Source: JAJFKX01 sp965230265 (GTDB lineage Bacteria; Pseudomonadota; Gammaproteobacteria; Xanthomonadales; Wenzhouxiangellaceae). From it: a DNA stretch of 64,000 bases. Position 1 is the first letter of the stretch. Each line of letters opens with the position of its first letter. Under the pieces are notes generated by a model. The model did not search any database. It was not told the origin of the DNA and saw only the letters and a program-made list of their open reading frames with translations. The stretch lies in the NCBI GenBank assembly GCA_965230265.1, contig OZ245999.1, positions 496,001 to 560,000 on the forward strand, in the 5' to 3' direction. A program made the translations under genes and the position numbers. Of this stretch, positions 9,089 to 18,264 are shown in pieces.

Positions 9089-9613
9089 TTACATCACACC
9101 GTAGGCCAGCATTGCATCAGCAACCTTGATAAAGCCGGCGATATTGGCTCCCTGAACGTAATCAATACTGTCACCATTGTCACCATATTGGCGGCACTTA
9201 TCATGAATATCTTGCATGATACTTCGCAGTCTTTTATCCAGCTCGCTGCGTTCCCAGGATTGGCGCATAGAATTTTGTGACATTTCTAAACCTGAAACGG
9301 CAACACCACCGGCATTGGCAGCTTTGCTGGGTGCATAGATAATTTTGGCATCCAGGAATAAATCCACACCTTCCTGTACGGTCGGCATATTCGCGCCTTC
9401 ACAAACCGCTGTGCAGTGGTTGTTTAATAGTGCCCTGGCATCGTCTTCGTGCAGTTCGTTTTGGGTTGCACAAGGCATGGCGATATCACAGGGGATGTGC
9501 CACGGGGTTTCACCTTGATGAAATTCACAGCCAAATTTTTCTGCGTATTCTCTGATACGCCCACGGCGTTCATTTTTTAATTCCTTGATAAAAGCCAGCT
9601 TCTCATTATCGAT
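9089..9613 (-). CDS. gdhA: NADP-type glutamate dehydrogenase, C-terminal part (frameshifted gdhA)
   Basis: This frame encodes the end of a hexameric glutamate dehydrogenase, from IDNEKLAFIKELKNERRGR through IPCDIAMPCATQNEL, CEGANMPT and APSKAANAGGVAVSGLEMSQN to the C-terminus ADAMLAYGVM. All are recognisable family motifs. It lacks its own plausible start at the true beginning (an internal ATG exists at 9478), because it is the continuation of the frame that starts at 10437. Adding one base near 9615 gives an uninterrupted protein of 449 residues, the normal length for bacterial GdhA. Confidence 0.8.
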   Translation of the reverse strand: MDNEKLAFIKELKNERRGRIREYAEKFGCEFHQGETPWHIPCDIAMPCATQNELHEDDARALLNNHCTAVCEGANMPTVQEGVDLFLDAKIIYAPSKAANAGGVAVSGLEMSQNSMRQSWERSELDKRLRSIMQDIHDKCRQYGDNGDSIDYVQGANIAGFIKVADAMLAYGVM

Positions 9614-10437
9614 GCACTCTTATCGTAGATAAATCCATCTGAGTCTGAAGCAGTTACCACTTTGCCGCCCAGCTCAATCAATTTCTCAATGGCATGTTGG
9701 GAAACATTGCCAGAACCGGAAATGACCGCTGTTTTACCTTCAATATCTTCACCTTTAACGGCCAGTGCATCCTGCAGGAAATAGACAGCGCCATAACCGG
9801 TGGCTTCGGTGCGTATCAAGCTGCCACCAAATGCCAGGCCTTTACCCGTTAACACGCCAGTAAATTGGTTCACCAGGCGTTTGTATTGGCCAAATAAATA
9901 AGAAATCTCACGTGCCCCAACACCAATGTCGCCAGCAGGCACATCCGTGTCAGGGCCAATATGCCGATACATTTCGGTCATAAATGATTGACAAAAACGC
10001 ATCACCTCACGATCTGATTTGCCCCGGGGGCTAAAGTTGGAACCACCTTTGCCACCACCCATGGGTAAACCGGTCAAACTGTTTTTGAACGTTTGCTCAA
10101 AAGCCAGGAATTTGAACACATCGACGGTAACATCATGATGGAAGCGTAAGCCGCCTTTATAAGGGCCAATAGAGTTACTGTGCTGTACTCTAAAGCCCCG
10201 ATTGGTGTGGATCTGACGGTTGTCATCTTCCCAGCATACCCGGAAGCTGATAATGCGGTCAGGTTCGGTAAGGCGCTCCAGTATTTGTGCATCCTGGTAT
10301 TCAGGTTTGTCTGCGATATAAGGCAGGATGCTTTTGGCAACTTCGAAAACAGCTTGATGAAAGAACGGTTCACCCGGATTACGTAGTTTTAAGCCTTCTA
10401 TAAAATCCGAGAGACGTGCGTCGATAGACTGACTCAT
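9577..10437 (-). CDS. gdhA: NADP-type glutamate dehydrogenase, N-terminal part (frameshifted gdhA)
   Basis: The enzyme converts 2-oxoglutarate and ammonia to glutamate. The frame carries the substrate-binding segment PYKGGLRFH, the catalytic-lysine motif LPMGGGKGG, the D-V-P-A-G-D-I-G-V-G-A-R-E segment, and the start of the nucleotide fold (VISGSGNVSQHAIEKL). After GFIYDKS it reads SASIMRSWLLSRN and stops, whereas the next frame continues the family sequence (IDNEKLAF). On the plus strand, gatgcactc at 9611-9619 would need to be gatgccactc to keep frame. Either gdhA is freshly inactivated or this is an assembly error. Confidence 0.8.
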   Translation of the reverse strand: MSQSIDARLSDFIEGLKLRNPGEPFFHQAVFEVAKSILPYIADKPEYQDAQILERLTEPDRIISFRVCWEDDNRQIHTNRGFRVQHSNSIGPYKGGLRFHHDVTVDVFKFLAFEQTFKNSLTGLPMGGGKGGSNFSPRGKSDREVMRFCQSFMTEMYRHIGPDTDVPAGDIGVGAREISYLFGQYKRLVNQFTGVLTGKGLAFGGSLIRTEATGYGAVYFLQDALAVKGEDIEGKTAVISGSGNVSQHAIEKLIELGGKVVTASDSDGFIYDKSASIMRSWLLSRN

Positions 10438-10844
10438 AGCTTACAACCCTATTCTGTAATGTAGTAGTTATTAAATCTGATTATGTTATTAGATCACCAT
10501 AATATAACATGATCATGAGCTATGCTTGCATGGTCATCCGATGTGGTATTGGTGAAGTGGGCAAATTGACTATGAAAGTGCAAATAGGGCCGGTGGCTAA
10601 GGGTTATAAGTGTAGGATACTGCAGACCAAGGTTGATTGTATCGCAATGAGGTCGTCTGTTGGGTGTTATCAGATTATTATATTTTGGCAAGATTAGAGG
10701 CTAGCGGCACGAACAAGCTATGTCTATCAAGTTGGACGAAATGCTTAATCGTATCTCGAAATGAATCAAGCCTCTAATAGGCTGAAATGATTTTTCATAC
10801 TGGGGGTTAAATGCAAAGGGTGGTCGGTTGGGGACTGTGCAAAT
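10438..10844. other. Intergenic region upstream of gdhA
   Basis: About 400 bases between gdhA, transcribed leftward, and the terminator of the cupredoxin operon. It must contain the gdhA promoter. Short open frames on both strands here lack ribosome-binding sites and family similarity. I see no RNA gene or repeat. Confidence 0.4.
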
Positions 10845-10881
10845 AAATACCGCCAGATCTGTTTACGGGCTGGCGGTATTT
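10845..10881 (-). terminator. Strong hairpin downstream of the cupredoxin gene
   Basis: Twelve-base perfect arms (AAATACCGCCAG and CTGGCGGTATTT) flank a 13-base loop, 35 bases past the stop of the cupredoxin gene. The A/T-rich ends make it plausible as an intrinsic terminator of the leftward DUF4142-cupredoxin operon, perhaps working in both directions. Confidence 0.6.
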
Positions 10882-10915
10882 GTCTATACCAATAGTATTA
10901 TCAGGGGTTGGTGAG

Positions 10916-11275
10916 CTAGTCTGTTGTGATAATAACTTCCCCTAGCATAGAAGGGTGATACAAACAGAAATAATTCGAATCCATATTCGCGCTAACAACA
11001 ACGCTTTTCGATTCATCCTTATTAATTAGCCCAGTATCCCAACTCTTGTCTTTAGCGGTAGCAGTATGCGGTGCAATATCACGGTTAGTCCAGGTGATGA
11101 TGTCGCCTGGTTTCGCGTCGATGGTTTCTGGTACGAACAGAAAACCTTGGATCTCAACATGATGCTCACGAGGCTGGGGTGCATCGCTTGCGATCAAGAT
11201 ACTGGTGCCAACTAACGCGAAGGCCATCATGACGACCTTCGCAGCTTTAGAAGTAGACACGAGAAATTTTGGCAT
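10916..11275 (-). CDS. Cupredoxin (plastocyanin/amicyanin-like), membrane-anchored or secreted
   Basis: The 119-residue protein has an N-terminal hydrophobic signal (VVMMAFALVGTSILIAS) and one blue-copper domain. All four type 1 copper ligands are visible: H70 in APHTA, then C104, H107 and M110 in YFCLYHPSM. Such proteins are small periplasmic electron carriers. The start ATG overlaps the stop of the upstream DUF4142 gene (TAATG), so the two are co-translated. It may serve as an electron shuttle, but no partner oxidase is adjacent. Confidence 0.85.
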   Translation of the reverse strand: MPKFLVSTSKAAKVVMMAFALVGTSILIASDAPQPREHHVEIQGFLFVPETIDAKPGDIITWTNRDIAPHTATAKDKSWDTGLINKDESKSVVVSANMDSNYFCLYHPSMLGEVIITTD

Positions 11276-11799
11276 TACAGGCTTGCTACCATTTGTTCTG
11301 CGTGTGCTTCGTGCGCTTTAAATATTTTAAGGCCTGCTTCAAAAAGCGTTTTTACTTCGGCGTTTTCAATATTGGGGATAAAGGCATTGGCTACTAAGTC
11401 ATTGACTGCTTTGTGGTATTCGAGCTCATTTTTTGCATAGTATCGATCAAAGTCGGCGCCGCGTAGTTGGCTCATTTCATCAATGATTTTTTCAGCATTT
11501 TCCTGCAGTGTTTGGCTAAGGAAATTATCTTGTGGGGCAACATCCAGTTTTTTAAGCAATGCCAATGCTTGTTCGTTGACTGCGTTATGGTCACGGATCA
11601 TGGTTTCGGCGAACTCACGCACTGCAGGGTTATCAGTGATTGCAAGTGCTAAATGAGCGTAGCGGATATCGATGTTATCAGCAATATAGGCCACATGTGC
11701 TATTTGCAAATCGTTCAATTCTGCGGGTGATTCTGCTTGCGCAGATGTATAGGAAACAGCTAATACAAGCGCTAACAGCGCATATCGTAATTTCATCAT
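11275..11799 (-). CDS. DUF4142 family periplasmic protein
   Basis: A signal peptide (MMKLRYALLALVLAVSYTSAQA) precedes a helical domain of about 150 residues. The pattern AHVAYIADNIDIRYAHLAL, PAVREFAETMIRDH and the C-terminal KAHEAHAEQMVASL match the ferritin-like DUF4142 family, whose function is unknown. Histidine and acidic residues recur at spacings compatible with a four-helix bundle metal site, which is inference. It is the first gene of a two-gene operon with the cupredoxin and is divergent from the AraC regulator. Confidence 0.75.
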   Translation of the reverse strand: MMKLRYALLALVLAVSYTSAQAESPAELNDLQIAHVAYIADNIDIRYAHLALAITDNPAVREFAETMIRDHNAVNEQALALLKKLDVAPQDNFLSQTLQENAEKIIDEMSQLRGADFDRYYAKNELEYHKAVNDLVANAFIPNIENAEVKTLFEAGLKIFKAHEAHAEQMVASL

Positions 11800-12176
11800 G
11801 ATATATCCTGAGGTTAGTGAGGGTCTTTACGGGTAATTTATATTGATTCGTTGGTAAATAGTAAATCAATTCAACCATTCAAGTCGTCCAGAAAAATTGA
11901 TTATTAGTCCAGGAAAATTTTATGGCGTATAAGCTGCTGTGCGTTGGTTGATAAATATCTATACTGCTCTAATGATTCTGGTCAATGGCTATTCAGTAAC
12001 GATAACTAATGGCAGTCTTTTAAATATATATATAGAACATCGCTTGTACCTTAAGGTATAATGTAGGCAAGAAATATAATAAGTTCACGGTTAGATTCAC
12101 TCCACAGTAATAACCGCAAAACAATAAAACAGTATTTGTGTTGGGTTGAGTCCACCTTGCTATATAAATAATAATT
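11800..12176. other. Divergent intergenic region between DUF4142 and AraC genes
   Basis: This AT-rich stretch of 377 bases should hold the divergent promoters of the DUF4142/cupredoxin operon and the AraC regulator. An AraC regulator commonly controls its divergent neighbour, so an operator is likely here, but I could not define one by eye. Confidence 0.35.
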
Positions 12177-13097
12177 ATGGATGTATTGGCTGATATTCTT
12201 TCTGCTATTGATTTGCGTGCAAGTTTGTATTTTCGCGCAGAGTTGGGTTCAGCGTTTTCAATTGAAGTTCCGGAAAACCAAGGGTATATTCGGTTTCATT
12301 TGGCTGGTCCTGGACGTGCCTGGATTGGCTTGCCTTCTGGTGAAGGGGTCTATTGTGAAGAAGGTGATTTAGTGCTGATTCCACACGGTAGCGCACACAC
12401 TCTGGCAAACGAACCAGGCTCACCTGCACAACCTCTAAAAGATGTATTGGAACAAGCTGATATGAGCCATGTTGGCCGCCTTCGATATGGCGTTGATGCT
12501 GGCGCAGTGGTGCTTATATGTGGTCGTTTTGGTTTCAGCCCGTCGTTTACACACCCAATCGTATCGACACTTCCATCGCTGGTACATATCAAGCATGGGG
12601 ACAATGTGGACTTTAAGTGGTTGATACCGCTTCTCAATACAATGCAGATGGAATCACGTGAAAGGATGGCTGGTTATGAGGCGGTGTTGGTGCGTTTGTC
12701 AGAGATTATTTTCATCCATATTCTTCGCACTTATATGCAGCATCAGCCGGACTCAACAATAGCACTGACAGCTTTAGCCGATCGTCATCTGAAGGCGGTT
12801 CTTGAAGAGATACATAAAAACCCGGGGTTTGCATGGTCTGTTGAACGACTGGCTGAAGTTGCGAATTTATCGCGCAGTAGTTTTGCGGAGCGTTTTAAGC
12901 GTAAGCTGTACATGACGCCTATGCACTACTTGACTACTTGGCGAATGCAAAAAGCACGTATTTTGTTACGCGACAATAAGCTTTCAGTCAGCGATGTTAG
13001 TAAGGCTGTTGGTTATGCCTCAGATTCTTCATTTTCGAGAGTTTTTAAAGAACATTATGGTGTGTCTCCGAAAGCTTATCGGCGTTCTGTAGAGTAG
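12177..13097 (+). CDS. AraC-family transcription regulator with N-terminal cupin
   Basis: The N-terminal half (MDVLADILSAIDLRASLYFR through ICGRFGF) is a cupin ligand-binding domain typical of AraC regulators annotated as cupin_6. The C-terminal 100 residues hold two helix-turn-helix motifs (WSVERLAEVANLSRSSFAERFK and VSDVSKAVGYASDSSFSRVFK) and end in the usual GVSPKAYRRS. It stands alone on the plus strand, divergent from the DUF4142-cupredoxin operon, which is a plausible target. The inducer cannot be deduced. Confidence 0.88.
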   Translation: MDVLADILSAIDLRASLYFRAELGSAFSIEVPENQGYIRFHLAGPGRAWIGLPSGEGVYCEEGDLVLIPHGSAHTLANEPGSPAQPLKDVLEQADMSHVGRLRYGVDAGAVVLICGRFGFSPSFTHPIVSTLPSLVHIKHGDNVDFKWLIPLLNTMQMESRERMAGYEAVLVRLSEIIFIHILRTYMQHQPDSTIALTALADRHLKAVLEEIHKNPGFAWSVERLAEVANLSRSSFAERFKRKLYMTPMHYLTTWRMQKARILLRDNKLSVSDVSKAVGYASDSSFSRVFKEHYGVSPKAYRRSVE

Positions 13098-13645
13098 TAC
13101 CTATTAAAGCAAAAATATATTTATTTTTTGTGGCGTCCTTGTTTAATGGGTTTCCAGACATTCAATGTTCTCACGCTATTACAGCCGATGCACTGTCTCC
13201 ACAATGTATTTAGGAACCTCGGTTTTATAGAGTGAGGTATTTCTAATTAGATTCAGGTGTATTTTGTATGTTGCGAAAGTAGTAGTTATAAGGATTATGG
13301 TTTTAATGTTGTGGTGCGCACATACTCTGCTTTTGTAACGGAAAAATATATAGATCACTTAATATCGTGTTATTTGGCTTATTAAAATTGGTTGATTGAC
13401 TCGAAACTTTCAATTGTCGCCATGTGACTTTGAAAAACTCTGCTGTGAATTCTTTGGAGTGTGTTTTAGAGCTTGGTAATGATTTTTTGCCCTGCTTTTG
13501 ATATGGCCCTCAGGTAATGCAATAGCATTTTTCGATGTGTGCCTTCGAGTGGTTGCTTTTTGTCTGATCACTTTCATCTTAAGTGCATAGTGCTATATTG
13601 AACGCATTAGAGCTATCAGGCGGCACTAGATCGTCGGAGATAACA
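13098..13645. other. Intergenic region upstream of the ECF sigma factor gene
   Basis: About 550 AT-rich bases with no credible coding frame. It should contain the promoter for the sigma factor-kinase operon. I see no hairpin followed by a T run, no RNA gene and no repeat that I can support. Confidence 0.35.
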
Positions 13646-14206
13646 ATGAATCAAACTGATATTACTCAATTACTGGTATCTGCCCGGGATGGTGATCAGT
13701 CGGCACAACAGGAACTGGTGAACAAGGTGTATGCACAATTGCATAGTTTGGCGCATCATCAGATTCGACGTACCGGTAATAGCCCCACCTTGTGTACCAC
13801 AGCGGTGGTCAACGAAGCGTATTTGCGTTTGTTCGGTAATCAGAACACAAGCTGGGAAAACCGCCGGCATTTTTTTGCCTGTGCGGCACTGGCCATGCGT
13901 CAGCTGTTAATCGACTATGCTCGCCGCCGCAAAGCTGGCAAACGCAGCGCAGAAGTCCCGATGCCCACCATTGAGCCGCAAGTAGGGGAGAGTGTGCAGC
14001 TGAATATCGATGAACTGTTGCAATTGGATGATGCGTTAACCCGTTTACAGGCAGCAGATGATCGTTTGGGTAAGTTGGTCGAATTGCGATTTTTCTCCGG
14101 CTTGAGTGTCGAGCAGGTCTCCGAAATATTTAACTGCTCCAGTCGCACGGTGGTACGTGATTGGCGCAAGGCGAGGGCGTTTTTGAATGCGGCTGTAGCC
14201 GCCTGA
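13646..14206 (+). CDS. ECF-type RNA polymerase sigma factor (TIGR02999-like)
   Basis: The start ATG at 13646 has GGAG eight bases upstream and begins MNQTDITQLLVSARDGDQSA. Region 2 reads TTAVVNEAYLRLFG ... RRHFFACAALAMRQLLIDYARRRKAGKR, the pattern of the TIGR02999 group; region 4 is FFSGLSVEQVSEIFNCSSRTVVRDWRKARAFL. The acidic DAED-like residues that most ECF factors have at the start of region 2.2 are replaced by a Thr-rich CTTAV segment. In kinase-linked ECF factors of Xanthomonas and Vibrio a missing acidic motif is compensated by phosphorylation. The kinase gene follows 21 bases downstream, and no anti-sigma gene is present. Confidence 0.85.
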   Translation: MNQTDITQLLVSARDGDQSAQQELVNKVYAQLHSLAHHQIRRTGNSPTLCTTAVVNEAYLRLFGNQNTSWENRRHFFACAALAMRQLLIDYARRRKAGKRSAEVPMPTIEPQVGESVQLNIDELLQLDDALTRLQAADDRLGKLVELRFFSGLSVEQVSEIFNCSSRTVVRDWRKARAFLNAAVAA

Positions 14207-14227
14207 AATTGAGCAGGAGCCGTCACC

Positions 14228-16990
14228 ATGAACAAGGTTGCATTCCCCGATGCGCAAACCTGGGACAAGATCCAGACACTGTTTGATCAGGTTGTTGATT
14301 TAAGCCCGGAAGCGCAGCACATCTTTATTGAACAGTTGCAGGTCAGCGACGAAGTGCGCGAGTGGCTGCAACGCCTGCTGGAAGGCGATCAGCGTGAAAA
14401 CGGTCTGATCGACCAACCCATAGAGAACATAGCCGGTGCTTTGCTGGAGCAGCCGGTCGTTGAACCAGATGCCGAGACAAAAAACTGGTTAGGTCGCAAG
14501 TTTGGCGCTTACCGCACGGTCGGTGAATTGGGTCGGGGTGGCATGTCCATTGTGATGCTGGCCGAGCGCGCTGATGGCCTGTTTGAAAAACAAGTGGCGC
14601 TTAAGCTGATTAAGCCTGGTCCGTATACCACCATCAGCAGCGAACGGTTAAACGAGGAGACTCGAATACTGGCCAGGTTGCAGCATCCCAATATTGCCCA
14701 TTTGCTGGATGCCGGTATCAGCGATGATGGAATGCCATACACGGCAATGGAACATTGTCCGGGTGAGCCCTTGAATCGCTATTGTGATACCAATGCATTA
14801 TCGATTAACGAGCGTTTACGTCTATTGCAGAAGATCTGTACAGCAGTGCATTATGCGCATCGCAACCTGGTTGTTCATCGTGATTTGAAACCATCCAATA
14901 TTTTGGTACAGGCTGACGGTACACCCAAGCTGGTTGACTTTGGTATTGCGGGTATTCTCGACAAGTCCACAGACCAATCAATGTGGGCCACGCTGTTGAC
15001 TCCGGAATATGCTGCGCCAGAGCAGTTCAATAACGATGCTGTCAGCACAGCCAGCGATGTTTATGCACTGGGTACCTTGTTATATGAATTGCTGACAGGG
15101 CAGCGACCTTTCCAGCAGGGCGCTGATGGTTTGCCGGCATTGCAGCAGTCCAAACTGAGCAATGATTATTTACGGCCATCGATAGCTGTACAGAACACAG
15201 CATCCGATGAAATGCTCGGAAAGCATGGTTTCAATAGTGTGCGTGCCTGGACCAATGCGTTGCGGGGGGATCTCGAGGCGATTGTCACACGAGCGTTATC
15301 CGGCGATATCAGTCAGCGCTATCCTTCTGCGCAGGCCATGGCCGATGATATCGAGCGTTATCTCACGCATTACCCAATTGAGGCACGGGCCGCAGGCCGA
15401 GGTTATCAGTTTAAACGCTGGCTGCGACGAAACCGATTTGCCGCCGCCGCCATTGCAGCGGTTATGGGCAGTCTTGTTATCGGTTTGGGGGTTGCGCTAT
15501 GGCAGGCTGATGTGGCCAAAGCCAATGCCACTCGGGCCAAGGTATCGCAAGACTTTTTGGTCGATATTTTTGAAGCGGCCAATCCATTGCAGAACCAGCG
15601 CCAGCCATTAACAGCCAATGAACTGATGGATCAAGGGGTGCGTAAGATTAATACTGCATTGGTTGATCAGCCATTGATCAAAAGTGACATCCTGAATCTG
15701 TTAGGCGATATCCAGCGTTATCTTGGCAATTTTGAACAAAGCATGCAGCTGCATCAGCAGTCACTGGAACTATTGCAGGCAGCCGATGTGCCAGATGAGC
15801 AGTTGGTTAAAGCCTACAGGGGAATGTATTTAACGCATGCCGAAGTGGGTGAGTACGATCAGGCTCAGGTTTTGGCACAACGCATGACTGAGCTGGCACC
15901 CATAGAAAAGAAAGTCAATGAGTTCAGTGTGCAGGCCAGGTTCTCATATGCAGGCAGTCTGGTTTATGACAATGAGTATGAAGCTGCAGAAGCCTACATG
16001 GCTGAAACCCTCAGCTACCGTGATGAGATTGATCGTTTAGAGGGAGGCACAGAGTTACTGGGTGTGCAATTAATTCGTTATGGCAGGGTGCTGGTTTATC
16101 AGAACAAACTCGATGAAGCCTTAGCGGCAGCCAAAGAGTCGCAGGCTTTATTGTTAAGCGATGATAAAAGTGAGCCATCTGATCTGGCGGTAGCCATTAA
16201 TCTGGAAGCGCAAATTTACAAAAACCAGGGTGAGACAGAAAAGGCCTTGGGGCTGGACTTGCAGGCATTGGAAATTTATGAGAACAGCTATTCCCCTGGG
16301 CACCCAAGAATTTTCTCCCAGCGCAGCGATTTATCTACCGTATTATCTCAGCTGGGGCGCCACCGAGAAGCCTTGGGTTATCTCTATGATAATTTGCCGC
16401 ATTATGTCAATGTATATGGAGAACAAGGTCTCAATACTGCAGTGTTGCAAGGTAACATTGCGCTGAGTGAGTTTGGTTTACGCAACTTCCCGCAAGCCGT
16501 TGAATACTACCAGCGGGCCATTGATGCGCAGGTGGCGAGCGGGCGTGAGAGGGAGTTTCGAATAGGCCTGCACCGTGCAGGTCTGGCCGATTCGCTGGCT
16601 GAAATGGGTGATCATCAAGCGGCACGTGAACAATACCTGGCATCAATTGATGTGCTGGAAGAATCTCTGGGCGAAGAGCACCGCTTAACCCTGTGGATCA
16701 AGGCGTATCTGGCCTATCACCATTACCAGACAAATGAATTTGATGATGGTCGGCAGCTCATAGAACAGGTCGGACCTGCGCTGCTCGAGCAGTTTGGAGA
16801 AGGTACCCGGCAGGATGGTTATGTGAACATGTTAATGGGCTTGTTTGCCATGCAAAGCGGAGCAACACAACAGGGGCTGACATTGCTGGATAAAGCCAAA
16901 CAGACTTTAGCGCAATCACCAGGTGCAGAAGATCGCTATGCCAGTCAGCTTGAAGTGGTTGCAGAGGTGCTTTCTGGGTTTAAGGGTTAG
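14228..16990 (+). CDS. Membrane Ser/Thr protein kinase with TPR-rich sensor region
   Basis: The 920-residue protein has a Hanks-type kinase domain at about residues 90-385: glycine loop LGRGGMS (101-107), catalytic lysine VALKL (K126), HRDLKPSN near 217 and DFGIA near 239, all intact. One transmembrane helix at about 403-422 (FAAAAIAAVMGSLVIGLGVALW) separates it from roughly 490 residues of tetratricopeptide-type helices that would lie in the periplasm. Co-transcribed with the ECF sigma factor, it probably phosphorylates that factor in response to an external signal. This pairing replaces the usual anti-sigma switch. Confidence 0.9.
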   Translation: MNKVAFPDAQTWDKIQTLFDQVVDLSPEAQHIFIEQLQVSDEVREWLQRLLEGDQRENGLIDQPIENIAGALLEQPVVEPDAETKNWLGRKFGAYRTVGELGRGGMSIVMLAERADGLFEKQVALKLIKPGPYTTISSERLNEETRILARLQHPNIAHLLDAGISDDGMPYTAMEHCPGEPLNRYCDTNALSINERLRLLQKICTAVHYAHRNLVVHRDLKPSNILVQADGTPKLVDFGIAGILDKSTDQSMWATLLTPEYAAPEQFNNDAVSTASDVYALGTLLYELLTGQRPFQQGADGLPALQQSKLSNDYLRPSIAVQNTASDEMLGKHGFNSVRAWTNALRGDLEAIVTRALSGDISQRYPSAQAMADDIERYLTHYPIEARAAGRGYQFKRWLRRNRFAAAAIAAVMGSLVIGLGVALWQADVAKANATRAKVSQDFLVDIFEAANPLQNQRQPLTANELMDQGVRKINTALVDQPLIKSDILNLLGDIQRYLGNFEQSMQLHQQSLELLQAADVPDEQLVKAYRGMYLTHAEVGEYDQAQVLAQRMTELAPIEKKVNEFSVQARFSYAGSLVYDNEYEAAEAYMAETLSYRDEIDRLEGGTELLGVQLIRYGRVLVYQNKLDEALAAAKESQALLLSDDKSEPSDLAVAINLEAQIYKNQGETEKALGLDLQALEIYENSYSPGHPRIFSQRSDLSTVLSQLGRHREALGYLYDNLPHYVNVYGEQGLNTAVLQGNIALSEFGLRNFPQAVEYYQRAIDAQVASGREREFRIGLHRAGLADSLAEMGDHQAAREQYLASIDVLEESLGEEHRLTLWIKAYLAYHHYQTNEFDDGRQLIEQVGPALLEQFGEGTRQDGYVNMLMGLFAMQSGATQQGLTLLDKAKQTLAQSPGAEDRYASQLEVVAEVLSGFKG

Positions 16991-17076
16991 CGCTCAGGTT
17001 TGTACTTTCTTAATAGCTTGTGGTTTGACTTCAGCAAAGTCAGTTCTAAAGTGAAGCAATGATTTTTACTGATAAC

Positions 17077-17096
17077 AGGCCAGCATTGCTGGCTTT
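17077..17096 (+). terminator. Small hairpin between convergent genes
   Basis: GCCAGC and GCTGGC arms with a three-base loop, followed by TTT, lie 90 bases after the kinase stop and just before the stop of the convergent secreted-protein gene. The stem is short and the T run weak, so termination is only plausible. Confidence 0.35.
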
Positions 17097-17097
17097 G

Positions 17098-18252
17098 TTA
17101 GCTTTCATAACCGTCGGCAAAAATAAAATCTTCATCATCACGAATAATAACGCTGACTTCTGTAATTTCACCAACAGTGCCATTGCCTGAGACGCTGTCA
17201 ATGCGAAGGAAGAATCTCTCGGTCCCTTCAATATCCGCATCATCGAGCAAATCAACAGTCACTATGCCAGAGGTGACGCCATCGCCGAAGGTTAACGTAT
17301 CACTGATGCCGGTGAAGTCGGCACCATCGACTGCACTATCAGCAACGGTGCTCCATTGAACATCAATACTGCCCTGGCTGCCATTGGTGCGTTCAATTAT
17401 GACATTAACACTGCCGGCGTTTTCGAACACTTCGATGTTGGCTGTTTGCCATTGAAAAACACCGTCAAGTACTGTCGCTGAGACCCAAAGCGCATCGATG
17501 TCAGCAGGTTCCCAGCTATCATCAAATGGTGAAGGTGAAAACGACAGGGTGGATGAGGGTGCCCCTGTATCAGTGGTCAACTCGATAACATCGTGATCCT
17601 GGAAAATGTTGTCCAGAATTTGTGTATCGGTATCGGTGCTGATCAGCACGCGGTCTTGCCCATCCAACACATGCACAGCATCAATATCAGCGCCAAGGTC
17701 GGTTGCCAGAAACAAACTGAACCCATCGTTGCCATTCCAGGCGATCAAATCATCAGGGGCATACACGGTGCCATCAAGTTCAGCATGGACATCAATCGAT
17801 AACACCAGGTCACAACTTTCAAGGTCCCGGCTGACAGCATCGATATTGACGCCATCCGGAATCCCCTCGGCCATGGCATCGATGACTTTAAAGCCGGTCA
17901 CATTGAATACATCAGCCGGGCGCATCACCGTGCCGGCAATATCTGTGGTGGCATCGAGGCTATACAAGGATGCCCCACAGATGTTTACACTGGCATGAAA
18001 AGCATCAAGATCAGCATTGTCTAAAGTATCCAGGTCGTTAAACCCTATGGCTGTGCCGGTGTTGAGATCAAACACAGCAAGAGTGTCATCAATGCTGGTC
18101 AACGTGCTGCTGTCTGGTGCAGGTAGCCGGTGATCAATATCACCACTGAAATGAACCTCGTCCAGTTGGGTAGGTGTTTGTGCCTGAGCTGGGTAAGCCA
18201 CAAACAAGGGTATCAGTATCGCCAGTGAGCAAATAATGAGGCCTGGTTTCAT
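17098..18252 (-). CDS. Secreted Calx-beta protein with C-terminal FADGYE-type tag
   Basis: The chosen ATG gives MKPGLIICSLAILIPLFVAYPAQA, a Sec signal, with an AGGTGAG ribosome site seven bases upstream; a GTG four codons earlier is possible. The body is acidic and Asp-rich with repeated segments about values and dates of the kind seen in surface proteins (AVFDLNTGTAIGFNDLDTLD, FKVIDAMAEGIPDGVNIDAV). A Calx-beta domain occupies about residues 290-375 (ANIEVFENAGSVNVIIERTNG ... DLLDDADIEGTERFFLRI). The last nine residues, FIFADGYES, resemble the short FxDGFE ending I have seen on many secreted gammaproteobacterial proteins. Function unknown. Confidence 0.65.
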   Translation of the reverse strand: MKPGLIICSLAILIPLFVAYPAQAQTPTQLDEVHFSGDIDHRLPAPDSSTLTSIDDTLAVFDLNTGTAIGFNDLDTLDNADLDAFHASVNICGASLYSLDATTDIAGTVMRPADVFNVTGFKVIDAMAEGIPDGVNIDAVSRDLESCDLVLSIDVHAELDGTVYAPDDLIAWNGNDGFSLFLATDLGADIDAVHVLDGQDRVLISTDTDTQILDNIFQDHDVIELTTDTGAPSSTLSFSPSPFDDSWEPADIDALWVSATVLDGVFQWQTANIEVFENAGSVNVIIERTNGSQGSIDVQWSTVADSAVDGADFTGISDTLTFGDGVTSGIVTVDLLDDADIEGTERFFLRIDSVSGNGTVGEITEVSVIIRDDEDFIFADGYES

Positions 18253-18264
18253 CACAGCACTCAC

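Noticed and set aside
10509..10697. Short plus-strand frame upstream of gdhA
   Set aside because: No ribosome site, no similarity, and it overlaps the expected gdhA promoter region.
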